A DNA stretch of 64,000 nt from Mortierella sp. BCC40632 (GCA_011634665.1 WAEK01000020.1:894312-958311); one strand, 5' to 3'. Shown: positions 1 to 12,849, counted from the stretch's first letter. Numbers and translations: made by a program. The notes: a model not told the origin generated them from the sequence alone.

Positions 1-658
1 ATGATGGCGGATTTGTAGTTCATAGAGTTGTGGAAGGGAGACATGGCAACGATCAACGCATTGATCTCGGTGACCTGATGAAACAAGGATTGGAATGGAG
101 AGAAGAAGGAGGAGAAGTAAAAAAGGTGGTCAGTTTTTTTTTTTTGGAAGATGGGATAGACTCGCTCATCACATTCTGCCATTTTTTTTTTCCTTCTCTC
201 TTTCTTTCTTTCTGTCTTACAGTGATGCAGACTTTGGGGCCGGGTTCGGTAGAGAGCGCCTTCATCATTCTTCCACTAACAAATCTATATTAGGAACAGG
301 TGGTACCAAAGAGAAATGAAGGGGTAGGGGTAGGGGTAGGGGTAGGGGGAGGAAGAAGAGGAGAAGGATTAGCACTTTTAGTCAAGATTGAGTTTGTGAA
401 GGCTCCGAGATCAAAAAAAAAAACCATAGCTCACCCATGAATGTAAACCGTGTCTTCTATACGGCCATAGCACATAGGCATGACAAAGGGCCAGTCATCT
501 TCTTCAGCGGTACCCGGAGGAAGCGTAAAACCAACATGGGCCAAGAGGTTGTTGTCTAGGATTTCGAAAATTGACTTGGCGTCGTACAGAGCTCGGTCTC
601 TTTGACGATGGACCTTGTTGATATCCTTGTGAGACGATGGTTCGTAGCTTTCAGTCAT
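1..658 (-). CDS. FMN-binding PNPOx-like protein, N-terminal part (runs off left edge)
   Basis: This is probably a flavin-nucleotide-binding protein of the pyridoxamine 5'-phosphate oxidase-like split-barrel family. Three exons are visible: 658-435 (ATG at 658, donor GTGAGC), 275-221 (donor GTAAGA) and 74 to beyond base 1. Phases agree across both introns. The joined protein has the family's order of blocks: an R-D-R-A-L-Y-D start helix, ILDNNLLAHVGF, a VMPMCYGR strand, YIHGGRMMKAL, VCIT, then an INALIVAMSPFHNSMNYKS segment matching the usual DGLVLARSAFHHSMNYRS-type stretch. About 115 residues are present and the C-terminal half lies outside the window. The exact substrate is unknown; fungal members are usually annotated as flavin-nucleotide-binding or NimA-like proteins. 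Intron 1 contains a GGGGTA repeat. Confidence 0.8.
321..349. repeat. GGGGTA tandem repeat inside an intron
   Basis: Four head-to-tail GGGGTA units followed by GGGGG lie in intron 1 of the PNPOx-like gene. On the transcribed strand this is a C-rich tract just upstream of the acceptor, so it partly acts as the intron's pyrimidine tract. Confidence 0.85.
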
Positions 659-1515
659 TTTTTTCTACTTGTTTAATATTTGTTCTTTTTTTTTTCGCTG
701 TTGTTGTTGTTGCGAGTTTTGCTGGAGAAGATCGGCGTGAATGATTTGATGGAGGAGTGGATGGGGGGAGGTTTTTTACTCTCAAAAAGTTTCTTTTCCT
801 CCTCTCCTTTTATACCTGAAAGACAAATAAATGACCTGTGTGTGTGTGTGTGTGTGTGTGTGGGGAGAGGAAGGATAAGGTCATGCTGCTGCGGTCTACA
901 ACGTGAGAAAAAAAAAATATAATTAAAATATTGGTTGTTGTTCGGAAAATAGAGGCACGCCTCTCTCTCCCAGCCCTCGGATTTCCGAGCCAAAAGCATA
1001 TTTTCTTAATGTTTTTCTTTTCTTTTCTTTTCTATTATCATGGCCCATGTATCTGCATTGTGTCGAATGGGCCCATCCTCAAGATCCCGGTAGGTCACGA
1101 TGACTGATCACAATACAAATCCCGATATCTACCTCCAGCTCATCGATTATTATTTCTTTCCTTTTTTTTTTTTTTTTTTCCTTCCTTCCTTTCAGTTTAC
1201 TCGGGTTTACTTACGACTTCTTTCTTGCGCAATTGGATGTTTGGCGATGGAGCACTGTGATGAGAACAGAGACAGTGCAGTGCGATGCAGTGCTATGCAA
1301 GTCCAGACAAAAAGAGCAGTAATTTTTCGTAATATTTCATCCGAGCTTTCCTAGAAATCGCGTCGTTGGGCTGAGTGTAGAGTCCTTGATCGTCCTATCC
1401 CTATCCAAAAGGGGAAGAAAAAAGTGAAATGTGCGATGAAGATGGTGGCGGTGGCTGCGCTGTCCAAAAAAAAAAAAAAAAAAAAACAAAAAAACAAACC
1501 ATGGGCTTGGAAGGA

Positions 1516-1546
<31 letters not shown>

Positions 1547-2550
1547 CGTCGTGCGTTTGCTTACGGGTTGAAGGGAAAGAGGAACATTCGTTGGGGAAGA
1601 GACCATGGCCCGTGAGCCTCGCTGGCGCAGAGAGTGGGGAGAGGGGGATGGGTCACAGGCATGGCCCTGCGCCCACGGCTGTGATATTGAATTCGGTTCG
1701 TACTAGACACACGTGGCCCATTAGACTGCCAATTGGACACAACCCGAGGATAGAGGAGAATGGGGATGAGAGCCACCACTGAGCAAATGAGTATGGAGAG
1801 TAAGAGATGGTTGGAAATAAGAAAGGCGGTGCCCCATGGCCAGGATAGATCGATCATTAAGAAGGGTCGGCGCTCAGGACTGCAAAACCGACTGAGACAG
1901 TGACGGAATATGCGGCAGGGGTACTGGAGATAGTGCAGGCGGAGTCCAGTGGGAAATGGGCGCCAGGGAGGGGGGGGGATATCAGGAAGGAGAATTAGAT
2001 GGTGTTTCCACTCAGCGGCTCCTTCGCAGCAGGCAGCTGTTGGCGGACATGGCAGAGTACACTGTACTAGCCTGAGAGGTTATTTTTGGCCACACACGGA
2101 CCCAAGAGAGCCTTCCACTGCGTGCCAGGTGGACAACCGAGATTACGGAGGGAACACAGTGATACAGAATAGGCACCTCATTGCCTAAAAGAAGAACTTC
2201 TCCCTCTATCTCTCTTCTGTAACGCCGCAATTCGACTGCTCTCGGCCCAAAGACGGCCACGGCGCGCCGCACTTTCATCGGAGAGAGAGAGAAAGAGAAA
2301 GAGTAGGCGAGAGAAAGAAAGAGAGAGGAAGGGTTCTCTTCGCCTCATCTCATTTCTTTGCATTCACTCATTTTGCCGCCATTCACAATCTTCCTCTCTC
2401 CTTCATTGCTTGTTCTTCCTCCTACCCTTGCCTTCGCGAACTCGGGGATTTTTTTTTTTTTACTCGACTTGCACTGACGGCACCTTTCATTTATAACATT
2501 CTCTCTCTCCTCTCTCTCACTCTATCTCTCCTTTAAATACTTCTTTCTTT
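659..2550. other. Intergenic region between divergent genes
   Basis: No gene is supported here. The stretch separates the minus-strand PNPOx-like gene from the plus-strand O-fucosyltransferase and should hold both promoters. It contains a (TG)n run at about 837-862, two A-tracts of over 20 bases (about 1466-1486 and 1520-1541), a GA-rich block near 2280-2330 and pyrimidine-rich DNA from about 2390 that probably belongs to the 5' region of the downstream gene. Open frames here are low-complexity or lack conservation cues. Confidence 0.6.
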
Positions 2551-2604
2551 TTGGCGTTATTGGCGTTATTGGCGTTTTTGGCGCTTTTGGCGTTTTTGGC
2601 GTTT
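2551..2604 (+). repeat. Six 9-bp TTGGCG-containing tandem units
   Basis: Six 9-base units (TTGGCG followed by TTA, TTT or CTT) run without interruption. They sit 65 bases upstream of the likely start codon of the O-fucosyltransferase gene, probably in its 5' UTR or core promoter. Confidence 0.85.
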
Positions 2605-2668
2605 TCACACTTGTCCGTTTCTGGCATAGAAGTTGTGCCACCCCCACCCCCCCTCACCCTCCCATCAA

Positions 2669-4548
2669 ATGCAAATTCCAGTCAGGATGAATGTTCTCAG
2701 GACACGAAAGCTCGCCGCCATGGGCGTCATCATTTTCTCGGGATGGTATTTCCTCTACGTCCTCTACAGCATGCAGAACTTTGAAATCATGTTCACGCCT
2801 TCGGACTCTTTTGACCCCACAACCTCGGGTCCTTCCAAGGGTCAAGACCCGACCCAGCCACTGCCTCCTTCTTATCATGGTCATGGCCAATCCCATCTTT
2901 CCCCTGATGGCCGCCTGCCCACTCGCTTTGATCATCATCCAAATCCAGAAAAGGGTCTTGATCCCCCCAAGACGATTCTGGAACCATCGACAAAGTATCT
3001 CTCGTTCATGACCTATGCCGGACTCACGAACCAGGTAAGAGTTGATTTGTGATGGATGAGTGGTTGGGGGTAGGGGAAAGGGCAAGGGAGTAGAGGAAGA
3101 GAGAGAAAGGTGTGGGGGAAGGAGGCGGGCGTCGGTAACAGGCACGAGATAATCAAGGAGTGGCGTAACCGACAAGTTAAAAACACAAAAAAAAATGTGG
3201 CAACGGGATGGTGAGCTTCTTTTTTGTTGTTATTGCTGTTGTTTTATTCTGGAGCATTGGGGGGAGAGTGGTCGAGGAGAAGCGAGAGATGGGGATTGAG
3301 AACTATAAAAAAAAAAAAAAAAAAAAAGGCCCCGGCCCTTGCGCCTACTCCAGCCAAGATGCAAAACAGCCCTCGGTTAACTTTCATGTATCTCAGAGAG
3401 AGGAGAAGGGTACAGTACGTTCATTTCTTTTTTTCTTGTGTTCCTAAACTGGACTTTCTCACTTTTAATAGTTTATGGCTCTTGAGAGTGCTGCTTATCT
3501 TGCGCAGCGGCTTAATCGAGTCCTTATTATCCCACCCATCACCACCAACTCACATGACAAGCACAACTCCAACCAACGCTGGTCCGACTTCTTTGACCTA
3601 CCCAAATTCACAGAGTCGACGGGTGTCCAGGTGGTCGAATGGAATGACATTCGACCTTTGACTCCAGAACAAACCGAAATCGGCAGGACTCAGGCCCGGA
3701 TGGGCAAGAAAACCTATCCACCTTGGGAAGCTCTTGCAGAGGATCTTTCCTGCCAAATTATTTATGGCTTTGGTGATTCAGAACGATTGCATACGACCGA
3801 ATTGACGTTTGCTCGTCAATTTCTCTTTCGACCCAAGTTTATTCGTCCACCTCCACGGAAGCCCAAGACAACTGTTTATGATCGAATCAAGATTGGAGCC
3901 AAGGATAATACAAACATGGAGGATGTCGTGACCATTGAGGATCTAGTGGATCGGTACGAGGACTCGACAGACCAACTCCTTTTCTTGAGCCATTCTTATA
4001 AACTCAAGGACCCGAGTGGACGACAGTCTTGGTTCAAGGTTGGACAATATCTTCACTTTCAACCTCATGTATTGGCGTTTGCGAACGGGTTGATTCAGGC
4101 ACGAGCACCACAGATCAAGGAACACTCGATGCGATATATTGCGATCCATCTTCGACGAGGCGATATCTGGCAAAAGTGTCGACAAGATACAAAAGAAGAA
4201 CGTATGGCTTGTTTGACCCCACTGAGTTATTATTCCGAGATTGTTGACCAAGCCAGGACCGGTTTAGGTGAAGACTTGCCTGTGGTGGTGACCACCGATT
4301 CGGATTCAGAAGAGGATTTCTTGACGATGAAAAAGTTGGGATGGAGTCGATTGGATCATGGACAGTCTTTGACAGAGGAAAAGTTGGGGATTTTTGGACC
4401 TGCCATGGTGGATGCGGCGATTCTTGCGCATGCAGAGGTGATGGTGGGGACCTATGTGAGTAGTATGAGTCGAGTTGCGGCAAGGAGGCAAAAGAGTTGG
4501 CATGATCGAATTGCGCTCTATCCACAAACTCGGGCAAGACGCGCGTAA
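2669..4548 (+). CDS. GDP-fucose protein O-fucosyltransferase-like type II membrane protein
   Basis: This is a putative fucosyltransferase of the O-FucT family, expected to use GDP-fucose in the ER/Golgi lumen. Exon 1 is 2669-3034 (donor GTAAGA) and exon 2 is 3472-4548, giving 480 residues. The ATG at 2687 is an alternative start; the frame is open further upstream but has no ATG. A short basic cytosolic tail is followed by one hydrophobic segment (about residues 14-30) and a Pro/Ser-rich stem, which is a type II topology. The catalytic part opens with KYLSFMTYAGLTNQ, the family's N-terminal block, split by the intron exactly before FMALESA. The HLRRGDI motif at residues 348-354 is the donor-binding signature. 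Near the C-terminus there is a VVVTTDS strand and a VGTYVSSMSR motif. The acceptor substrate cannot be told from sequence. Confidence 0.8.
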
Positions 4549-5266
4549 GAAGCGACTCCTTTCTTTCTCTCTCTCTTTCCTTTTTCCTCTTCCTCCTCCT
4601 CCTCCTCCTCCTCCTCCTCTCCCTCCCCTTCACTTTTCATATTTAGACAAACTAGCTGCATTCATACTCTACTGTAATATAGATTTGCTCAAACCAAGAG
4701 GTAAAGAGTCTAGGGAAGAGGAGGCGAAGCTTTGTGATAGAGATGAAGACAAATATGAGTGAAGAAGAGAGTGCGTGCGTAAGTGTGTGTGTGTGTGTGT
4801 GTAGTGAATGAGTGTGAATGGGTGGGTGCGCGTGTGTGTGGTGAGCCTGGAGGCGATGCAACTAGAGAGGACCTTTAACGGCATAGATGAAAGAGTTCAA
4901 CAACGACGCGCACCAACCAGTTTTTTTCTTTTTCTCAGGAGATTATTGAATGGCTGGAGGCGCAAGGTGTTAGACTTTTGAGTCAAGTAGCCGCAGCAAG
5001 TCCGAGTCACACTCCTCTCCTCCTTTTAAAAGGGGGGGGAGGGTGAGAAGATTTCTGTATCAATTCAAATTTCGCTCTCATTCTCTCTTTCTCTCCCGCC
5101 AAACACTCCTTTGAGCTTATTTCGCGCCACCACTCTCTTTTTTTATTCTTTCTTCAAGCACTTCTGCTCCTTCAGACCTTTTTTTTTTTTTTTTTTTTTT
5201 TTTTTCAGACACACTTTCTCTCGTTCTCACCGCTCTCTTTTCACCCTCCTTTTTGAAAAAGAAACC

Positions 5267-7048
5267 ATGTCCACGATCGAGTCTTCGTCCTGCCGTGCAT
5301 TCCATCCCATCGATGGTAGTGCCCACATCACCTCTCTCCTCTTTGATATCCCTCTCCCTCTCTTGCCCGATGGTCAGGCGGAAGAGGTGATCAAGAAGGA
5401 AATCTTTTTCCACATTTGCTTGGATATCTCTGGTTCCATGTCAGGGTCTGGTATCACCTGTGCAAAGGCGGCCATGAAGCGATTGATTGACCATCTGACC
5501 CAGGTGGGCAATGTCGAGCCGAACAGGATCTGGGTCTACCCTTTTAATACCGGGGTTTTTCCTCGTCAGCTTGGACAGAATGACGACGAGAAGTGGTTCC
5601 AGGACATCAAGTCAGGTGGTGGTAAGTCTTTCAAGAAGAAGAAAGAGAAGAAGAAGAGGAAGAAGAAGAACGACGCGTCTCTTTATGTTATGATCACAAT
5701 ACATCTTACGACAGAGCTTCATCTAATCCTTACTTTCTTATCTCATAGGAACCTACTTTGGTCCCGTGATGGGAGAGGTCGCTAGTAAGATCCAGACTCA
5801 GTACAATGGAATCCGATTCGATGATGCCTCAGGAGATGTGGAACAGATTGTCTTCTTCTTCACGGACGGCCAGGGCACGACCACCAAGCACTACCAGACG
5901 AGTTTTGAGAATGTACTCCGCAAGAGCAAGGGATTGGTCTCGACAGTGCATACATTTGGATTCACTCGAGACCATGACACAAAGATTCTCAGCTGGATGA
6001 CCAATCTAGGTTCCGAGACGGGTTGCTTTCAGTACATCGAGTCTTCCTCGGAGATTGAGAAGAGTATGTCCGTCACGCTCGCCCTTCTCGGAGACTCGGT
6101 TCTGTTGGCTCCCAGGAAGATCGAGATTTGGACTGGACCTGAGGGTCACTCGTTCGAGGAGGCTGAGCATTGGAAGCAGGTTAAGCTCCAGGGAAATCGT
6201 ACCTCAGGTCAGACTGTGATCAATGAGAGTTCTATTACTGGAAGCCATCTCAAGTGGCGCGAGATTCTTCCCGACACTCAGGAGTCTGGAGAGAAGGGTT
6301 CTCGGCTGGGACCTATTCAGGAGATGCCAATTCGCTGGCTAGAGAGGAACGATAATGAGTGTATTGTGTCTATCAATACATTTATCCAGACAGAGCTTTT
6401 GAAGATGGCCGAGACTGTGAACTCGACCACGAGTAATTCACACCTGAGCCAGGAGGGAAAGCGATCCGAGTTGAACAAGATGGATTCCAAGACAGAGGAG
6501 TACTCTAGGACCCTGGGTACAATCACTGCAACATCAGCACGACTCAAGAGCAAGATCCCTCGTGAAAAGTGTATGGAGGCATGTTTGGCGACTCGATCGA
6601 TTCTGAACAAGTTCTTGGCACTCAAGGCAGATGCACATAAGAAGGGTGTTGTTTCGAACACTACGTTGGCAGAGTTTAACAATCTTGCCTATAGTAAGGT
6701 CAATCAGTCCAAGATGAAGGCCATGTTGGACGCGCGTGCAGGCAAGAATGTTCAGATGCTGGAGGAGTTGGATGAGAAGGTGGACAAGGTGGTCGAGGCT
6801 ATTGATTTTGACCTGCTCGAGCAGAACACACCTGAGGACGAGAAGCGGGAGTTGTCGTGTGCCTTTTCGACAAACACGTATATTGAGGCACTCAGGGATG
6901 GCGACTGTCTTTGCATGACAATGGATGGTAAGAAGAAGAAAGAAAAAAAAAAAAAAAAAAAGAAGAGCAAAACAGGGGCGTGTTTTTTTTTATCACTTGC
7001 TGGGAGAAGTAGCTCCAATTTATTAACATGAACCGATGGCGATTGTGG

Positions 7049-7082
<34 letters not shown>

Positions 7083-9421
7083 TAGTGTCTCGAGGACCCA
7101 GTGCCATTGCGGATCCATCTCAGCTTGTGATCAAGTCCATTTTCCCCACGTTCTGGAGTTCGTCCATGTACACTATGGCCCTTAGACATTCCCTTGGAAC
7201 AGAGAATCCCGAGAATGTCCATGGTGGATTTGACCGAGACAGTGAGGCAAGAATTGCTCCTGGCTTGGCAAACGAGAACATTACAGGTGTCTTGCCCCTG
7301 TATATTAACGAGGAGCATTGGAAGGTGGCACGCCTGCGTATCAAGGTATGAAAGTCTTGGACAAAAAAAAAATAACTGTCTTGTTAAAAGAGAGTTATGA
7401 GGCACGAGAAGAAGGAAAATGCCATCTTTGGTATAATGACTGACACGTCTTTTTCTGTCTCATTTTTTTTTCTTTAATTGATAGCCTATTATGGGCTATG
7501 TTGTGACTCTGGATGCAATGGGGTACGCCTACAGTCAGTTGACGACTGTGCCCTTCTTGGTGCTTGTCAAGATCCTCAGCTCCCATCCAATGACCGAGTT
7601 CCATGTCCGCCAGACCAAGCTAATCCTTGATACCTGCGATGCTATCTACCGAGAAGCAAAGAGTCTGCGTGCAAACACAAAGAAGCAGCTTGAGCTCTGG
7701 TGTGAGTCCCACGAGAACCGAACAGCAGATGTGATTACGAACAATTATGTGTTCCTGGGTCAGGTCATCAGTGCTGTTCGTACAGGCGATATTTCCAAGG
7801 AGGAACTGGCACAGTGGTTGCCCAAGCTGAAGCAGTATATGGTCGAGGAGCAGATTCGTCGTGACATGTCCTGGAAAGTGTCCGCGGATCTAATGAGTAC
7901 GATCCTTGACTGGTGTAGCATCAACTATGCCAGAGACGTCGAGGGTCCTTGTCGACGGTACGCGGAACAGTACGATGAGTTTATGAAGAAGACCAGTGGC
8001 TCAGTCAGCGAGTCGGTGAGCAAGCACTACCGCGATCTCTATCTCCAGGCACGGAAGGAGCAGACAGGCGCAACTCTGGAGGAGACGGAGGATGCTACTA
8101 CGGTCAAGGAGTTGTCGGTGACCCAGGCCCCCTTCGAGGCTCCCACGCTTGCGGCACCAGAGTTTGATGTTCTCGGATGGGAGCTGACCAAGAATTCAAA
8201 GGAGCGACTCGAAAAGATCCAGAATGCAGTCGCTCCAGGTGTGGACAAGGTCCTACGACTCTTGACTTTTGCTGATGCGATGGCGACGGGTGTCGACCTC
8301 AAGCAGGCGCTTGAGGAACGCCTTGGATCCAAGGCGCCCCTTCAGCTGGCGAACGAGTTCTTTGCCAAGTATTCTCCAAAGATCAACGTAGCATCGCTGT
8401 TGCAGGCGTATGCGCATACCAAGAATGCCGACCGACGGTCTGTTCTGAATATGATGACTCCATTCGAGCGAGAGATCTCGACAGGAGAGGACCGGGTGGA
8501 GGACGAGGCGTTGAGGTACATCAAGTCCCTTTGTGAGGTAAAGCTGGCCTCGTGTTTCAACCAGGCAGTGAGCGAGGCGGAGGTGCGCCATAGGGAGTTG
8601 AAGAAGAATGCGGCGGCGATGGTCTTTTGTGAGACGGATGACCTGAAGGTCGCAGCAGGTGTTTTGTTCGAAGCCAGGTTCCGTGGTTCGATGGGAGGAA
8701 GGCTATCGACTATGTGTGCTATTACACGAATGGTGGAGCCAAAGGGCAAGATCCAGATGATGATCCGGGGAACTCACGAAGGTGTTCAGTTGTTCTTTGA
8801 CCAGTATGAATCAGGTAAGTCTAGGAAACTAGATCTCTAGAGGAGAGATGGGCGTTACTCTCTCCCTCTTTTTTTTTTTTTTTTTTTTACTTTTGACTTT
8901 TGCTTTTTGAGAGCAAGGCTGGGTAGGATAGACCTGTTGACTAATGAGTATGTTTGCTGGAATGGAATTCTAGACAACTTCCTTCGATGGTCGCCATGCA
9001 AGAGATCAGTCTATCGGATGTTTACGAATCATCACGACGCGTTGAGCTACAATGAGTGGTATGTAAAACAGAGGCGCGGCTTTGAGTTCCTTTCCCTCCT
9101 TCTGCTTCTCCTCTCCCTACCCCCAAAAAAGAGGGTACCCGAGATTGAGGATGAGCATGACCAGCATGGGGGCTGAGGAATGTGTACACCTCAATCCTTT
9201 CAAGACAATGAAGGAAAAAGAGTCGGAGAAAACGATGAGTAACCCGTTTTTTTTTTTCCTTTCTTTCATGGTACCCATTGTTCTTTAGGTGTGAGATTCT
9301 CCCCGATCGGAGCGGGTACATTGCGTACAGGTACATGGCGGACGGTTACATTACGGAGCTTGACCCCGAGGAGTTGAACAGGGTCCAGGAAATCTTCAAC
9401 TCTCGCTCTCGTAGTCAGTAA
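5267..9421 (+). CDS. Large von Willebrand factor A (vWA) domain protein, 1113 aa
   Basis: The function is unknown, but an N-terminal vWA domain suggests metal-dependent protein binding. Six exons fit with consistent phases: 5267-5621, 5749-6927, 7086-7345, 7485-8814, 8974-9058 and 9289-9421, totalling 3342 coding bases. The MIDAS loop DISGSMS lies at residues 53-59, and FFTDGQGTTT downstream supplies the third MIDAS element, so metal binding should be intact. The start is the ATG after GAAACC. Beyond the vWA domain the protein has a long helical, Lys/Glu-rich middle, then a conserved-looking block with GDCLCMTMDVSRGPSAIADP, HGGFD and NITGVLPLYINEEHW, then a C-terminal helical region. There is no signal peptide or membrane segment, so it is probably cytosolic. 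I recall similar vWA proteins with this central block in protists and early-diverging fungi but cannot name the family. AATAAA at 9566-9571 may be its polyadenylation signal. Confidence 0.8.
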
Positions 9422-12400
9422 GGGCGTGCAGCAACCTCGGCATAATATTAACATGCAAGAGAGAAAGAGAGGATCCTTCCTCTCCTTTCTGGTATCCAAC
9501 CAGAAGAAGGGAAAGGACGAGGCAAGGAAAAGGTGATTGAGTAGACCAAGCTCAATTGTATTTTTAATAAAGACTATAGCTCGAATGGGCTCTAGCAAGC
9601 CAAAAAAGACGCGAGCAGCATCTTCTGAAGAGAAGAGACCTGCATTTTGATGCGTACGTGTGGACGTGAGGCGCTCAGGTGAGCAAAGAAAGAGAGAGGC
9701 TGATCCTGATTGACAATGAGCAGTAGGCAAAAAGGATAGACGAGATGGAAAGGGGGGAGGGGGAGGCTGGTCAAAGACACGTACATTTCTGCACTGCTCA
9801 CTTTTCTCTCTCACACTCACACTCTCCTTTCCTTGGATGCATTGAAAGAAGGAGGCGATGGGTAAGCATCGAATGGTGGGAACTGTTGGTGGCAGTTATT
9901 AGGGCGAAATGCAAATTCACCTTTACAAAAGCCACGGGTGAGCTTGAGGAAAAAGGGGGGGGGGGAGAAAGGAAGGTTAGGTGGAGAGATGAATTAGAAA
10001 AGGGTAACGGACCCACGCGTTCGACTTTTGTATGTTATTTCGCCGAGACGCTGGGTTGGTTTGCTTGCTCTTGTAGTAACAAAAAAAAAAAAAGTTGCAT
10101 GAACTGTCGATTCGCCGCCCCCCCCTCTCTAACCGCGTTTTTTTTTTTTTCGATCAAAAAAAAAAGGCCAATAAAGAGTAGACCATCCAGGCACCGATTT
10201 TCCTTGGATCAGTGATCTTGACACGGTGCGGTGCCGCTGTGGTGGTTTTTTTTTTTTTTTTTTTTTCACCACATTTTTTTTTTCTATCTCCTTCCATTCT
10301 ATCTTTCTCTTGCGCCATTTTTCCACCATGCCATCATGCAGTCACCGCGGGTAGTCAAAGAGAAACATTCCTCATTAGACATTCATTCAAGTCGGGGTGT
10401 GGAATTTTTTTTTTATTACTAGATAGAAAAGCATGCGCAGACGTTCGAGTAGACTAAATAGCGACTAGCGGTAATAGAGAGTACAAAAAAAAAAAAAAAA
10501 AAAGACTACGGTACTTTGAAATGGAGGGAATGGGGCTATGATAGTGCCTGAAATTCTAGCCCTTTCTCTCTTTCTCTCTTTCTCTTTCATCCTCATCTCT
10601 AACGAGAGAGAGAAAAATGAGGGTGATTGGAAAAGCGAGGGTATCGGCACATTTTCAAAAAAAAAAAAAAAGAGTCGCGTTGTACAGGAACCTTTACAAC
10701 TCTTTTGGAAGGCGCGATTTTTTTTTCTATTGTTGTTGTTTGTTTGCTAGAACCGTTAGAGCAGTATGCACGATGGTTATCGAAAAAAAATTCTAGTCCA
10801 GTCTACTGGTCTCTCCCGTAATCTATTGAAAGTCTTGCATGGGGGGGGGGAGGGAGAAGGAGGAATGGCAAGGGAAAGGTGTTGGGCGCGGACGAAACCA
10901 TGAATGCCGACAAAGACAATTAGGAATAGAAAAGAAAGTGAGAATGAGTAATTGAGGGATAGACAAGAGACATGATGGTGGAAAGTATAGAATCTCCTCT
11001 CTCTTTTTTTCTTTTCATGTTTCGTTGCTCAGAGTCCGTAAAGTTGAGATCCAAAAAAAAAGAAAAAAAAAAAAAAAAGGGAATGAGTGCGGAGGATTTT
11101 CAAAAGAGATCTGTGCGTGATTCAACAACAAAATTGAATTAAAGTTTTTGAAGAGTAACCGTTCAGACAGAGAGGGAGGCTGGCCGTTAGGGCATTGGCC
11201 CATCTTTGGATATGAGCAAAAAAAAAATGCTGCTGGATTTTTCTTTTTGAGTGATAATAAATACCCGTGGCTCGAAAATCCGCGGGCTATTAGGTCGCAT
11301 TACCTACGCACTTTTTTTTTTTTGTATCGGGGATGAATGCCTGTCCACTTCATGAGAGAGAGAGAGGGGGGCGAAAATCATGCAATGAATGTGTGGGCTA
11401 TCGGGCCATCAGCCCAAAGAGGGTGGAATGTAGGGTAGGAGGATTTCTTTGTTATTTTACTACTCTCTGGGCTCCCACAATAACAACAACAAAAAACAAT
11501 AACAACAACAGCACCACAAACACACATTCACACACAAAAAAGAAACTGGGCGGGAAAAACCGAGCGAGCTTTCTCCTCCTTACTCGGGGGTTTTCATTGC
11601 CCAGCCGTCCTCTCTTCTCTTTCGGCTTTCATGCAAGGGAGGGATTGTGCGCCTTAAGGTCGGCCCTTGATCTTTTCCTCTTCCGGGACTGTCTTCCGTT
11701 CTCTACCCCCTCCAACGGTCGCATTGAGCTCTGACCCTGGGTCAAGACGCCGGCGCCCCTTTCTCCCATGCGGCCCTTGGCCCTTGGATAAGCCTCATGA
11801 ACAGAGAGGAGAGAGAGAGAGAGAAAAAAAACATGCGATTGTGTCCCTCCAGGGGATGAGAAAGGCGAGAAATCGCCCGAACACGTTGTGTACGTTGTTT
11901 TCTGTTCGCGGGCATTTTGCATCGAGAAAGGGAGGCCATGGCTGCGGACCATGGTCCGTTGCTCGTTATCCTATGGTGGAAAAGAAAACAAGAAGGTGCA
12001 ATTGCTCGGGGTAGGAGTCGAGTCTGTAGAAATGCATGAGCGTTGGGTTGCGGCTCTTGGGTGCTTGCAGCAAACACTCAACTACCCACACACACACAAA
12101 AGAAAAGGCTCCGAGCATTTTTTTTTTGAACGGACAAGGGAGCATTGGGCGGTAAACCTTTTGGTCCCTATGAAAAAAAAAGGCATAGTCTTTCTTTTAC
12201 TCTAGCCATTGAAAGGACACGGGCGTATCTCCTGCAGAGTATGGCTTACTCTGCCTGAGGTACTCACTCGCTTCAGTTGAGCTGCTCAACTACTCTCTCC
12301 ATTATTCTCCGTCCATTGGTGTGTATGTGCCAATGGCCCTTTTTTGCTGTCCAGATGTCTTGACGGGTAATGGGATCGTGTCTTGGGATGCTCACTCCAC

Positions 12401-12630
12401 CCTCAAATCTTTCTTTTCCAATGCCCCAGACCTTTTGACGCCTCCTTGGTTTTTTTTTTTACATAAATATCGAAGCATCCGTTGCCCCTTTTGTTCCTCA
12501 CCCAGCTCATCTTCTCTACAAAGCAATCCAAAGCTTCTCTCCTCAACTTCACTCTTCAAGCGCTACTCCAAGCAACTCTCAACAGCTCTCTTCTTCTCTT
12601 CACCTCACTCCAACCGCTCTTTTTTTCAAC
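9422..12630. other. 3.2-kb gene-poor stretch with simple repeats
   Basis: I see no supportable gene. The stretch has many A/T homopolymers (for example near 10081, 10247, 10485 and 11065), a G-run near 9957-9965, and GA-rich patches. Frames up to 184 codons exist, but they are built from poly-Phe, poly-Lys and Ser/Leu runs and lack splice or family support. The last 200 bases are the pyrimidine-rich leader of the small secreted protein gene. Confidence 0.55.
12463..12469 (+). promoter_or_regulatory. TATA-like element of the small secreted protein gene
   Basis: ATAAATA lies about 165 bases upstream of the ATG at 12631 and is followed by a C/T-rich leader. Its position and the strong codon bias of the gene make it a reasonable core promoter candidate. 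Confidence 0.4.
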
Positions 12631-12849
12631 ATGAAGTTCAACACTGCCATCATCGCTGCTTTCTTGGTCGTCGCCCTTGCCACCTCTAACGTTCAGGCTG
12701 CCCCCATCGAGAACGAGGCTATTGCAGTTGAGCCCTTGGCCGCCCTTCCCGGTGGCATTCAGTCCGGATCCAAGGTTCCCCAGCCCGACAGCAAGAACCA
12801 GGTCAAGTGCGGATACCGCTGGTACTCTTCTTTCCGCCAGTGCCTGTAA
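12631..12849 (+). CDS. Small secreted protein, 72 aa
   Basis: This is a single-exon gene for a 72-residue preprotein. Residues 1 to about 23 form a clear signal peptide (Lys, hydrophobic core, then NVQA|AP cleavage site of AxA type). The mature peptide of about 49 residues is Pro/Gly/Ser-rich and ends with CGYRWYSSFRQCL, so the only two cysteines enclose 11 residues and could form one disulfide loop at the C-terminus. Codons are strongly biased to C-ending forms (GCC, ATC, CTC, AAG), as in highly expressed genes of this genome. It is isolated, with about 3.2 kb upstream and 1.6 kb downstream free of genes. The function is unknown; a secreted peptide or a small wall-associated protein is possible. 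Confidence 0.75.
   Translation: MKFNTAIIAAFLVVALATSNVQAAPIENEAIAVEPLAALPGGIQSGSKVPQPDSKNQVKCGYRWYSSFRQCL

Noticed and set aside
321..349. GGGGTA repeats as a telomere remnant
   Set aside because: Only four units, not the TTAGGG type, and inside an intron of a conserved gene.
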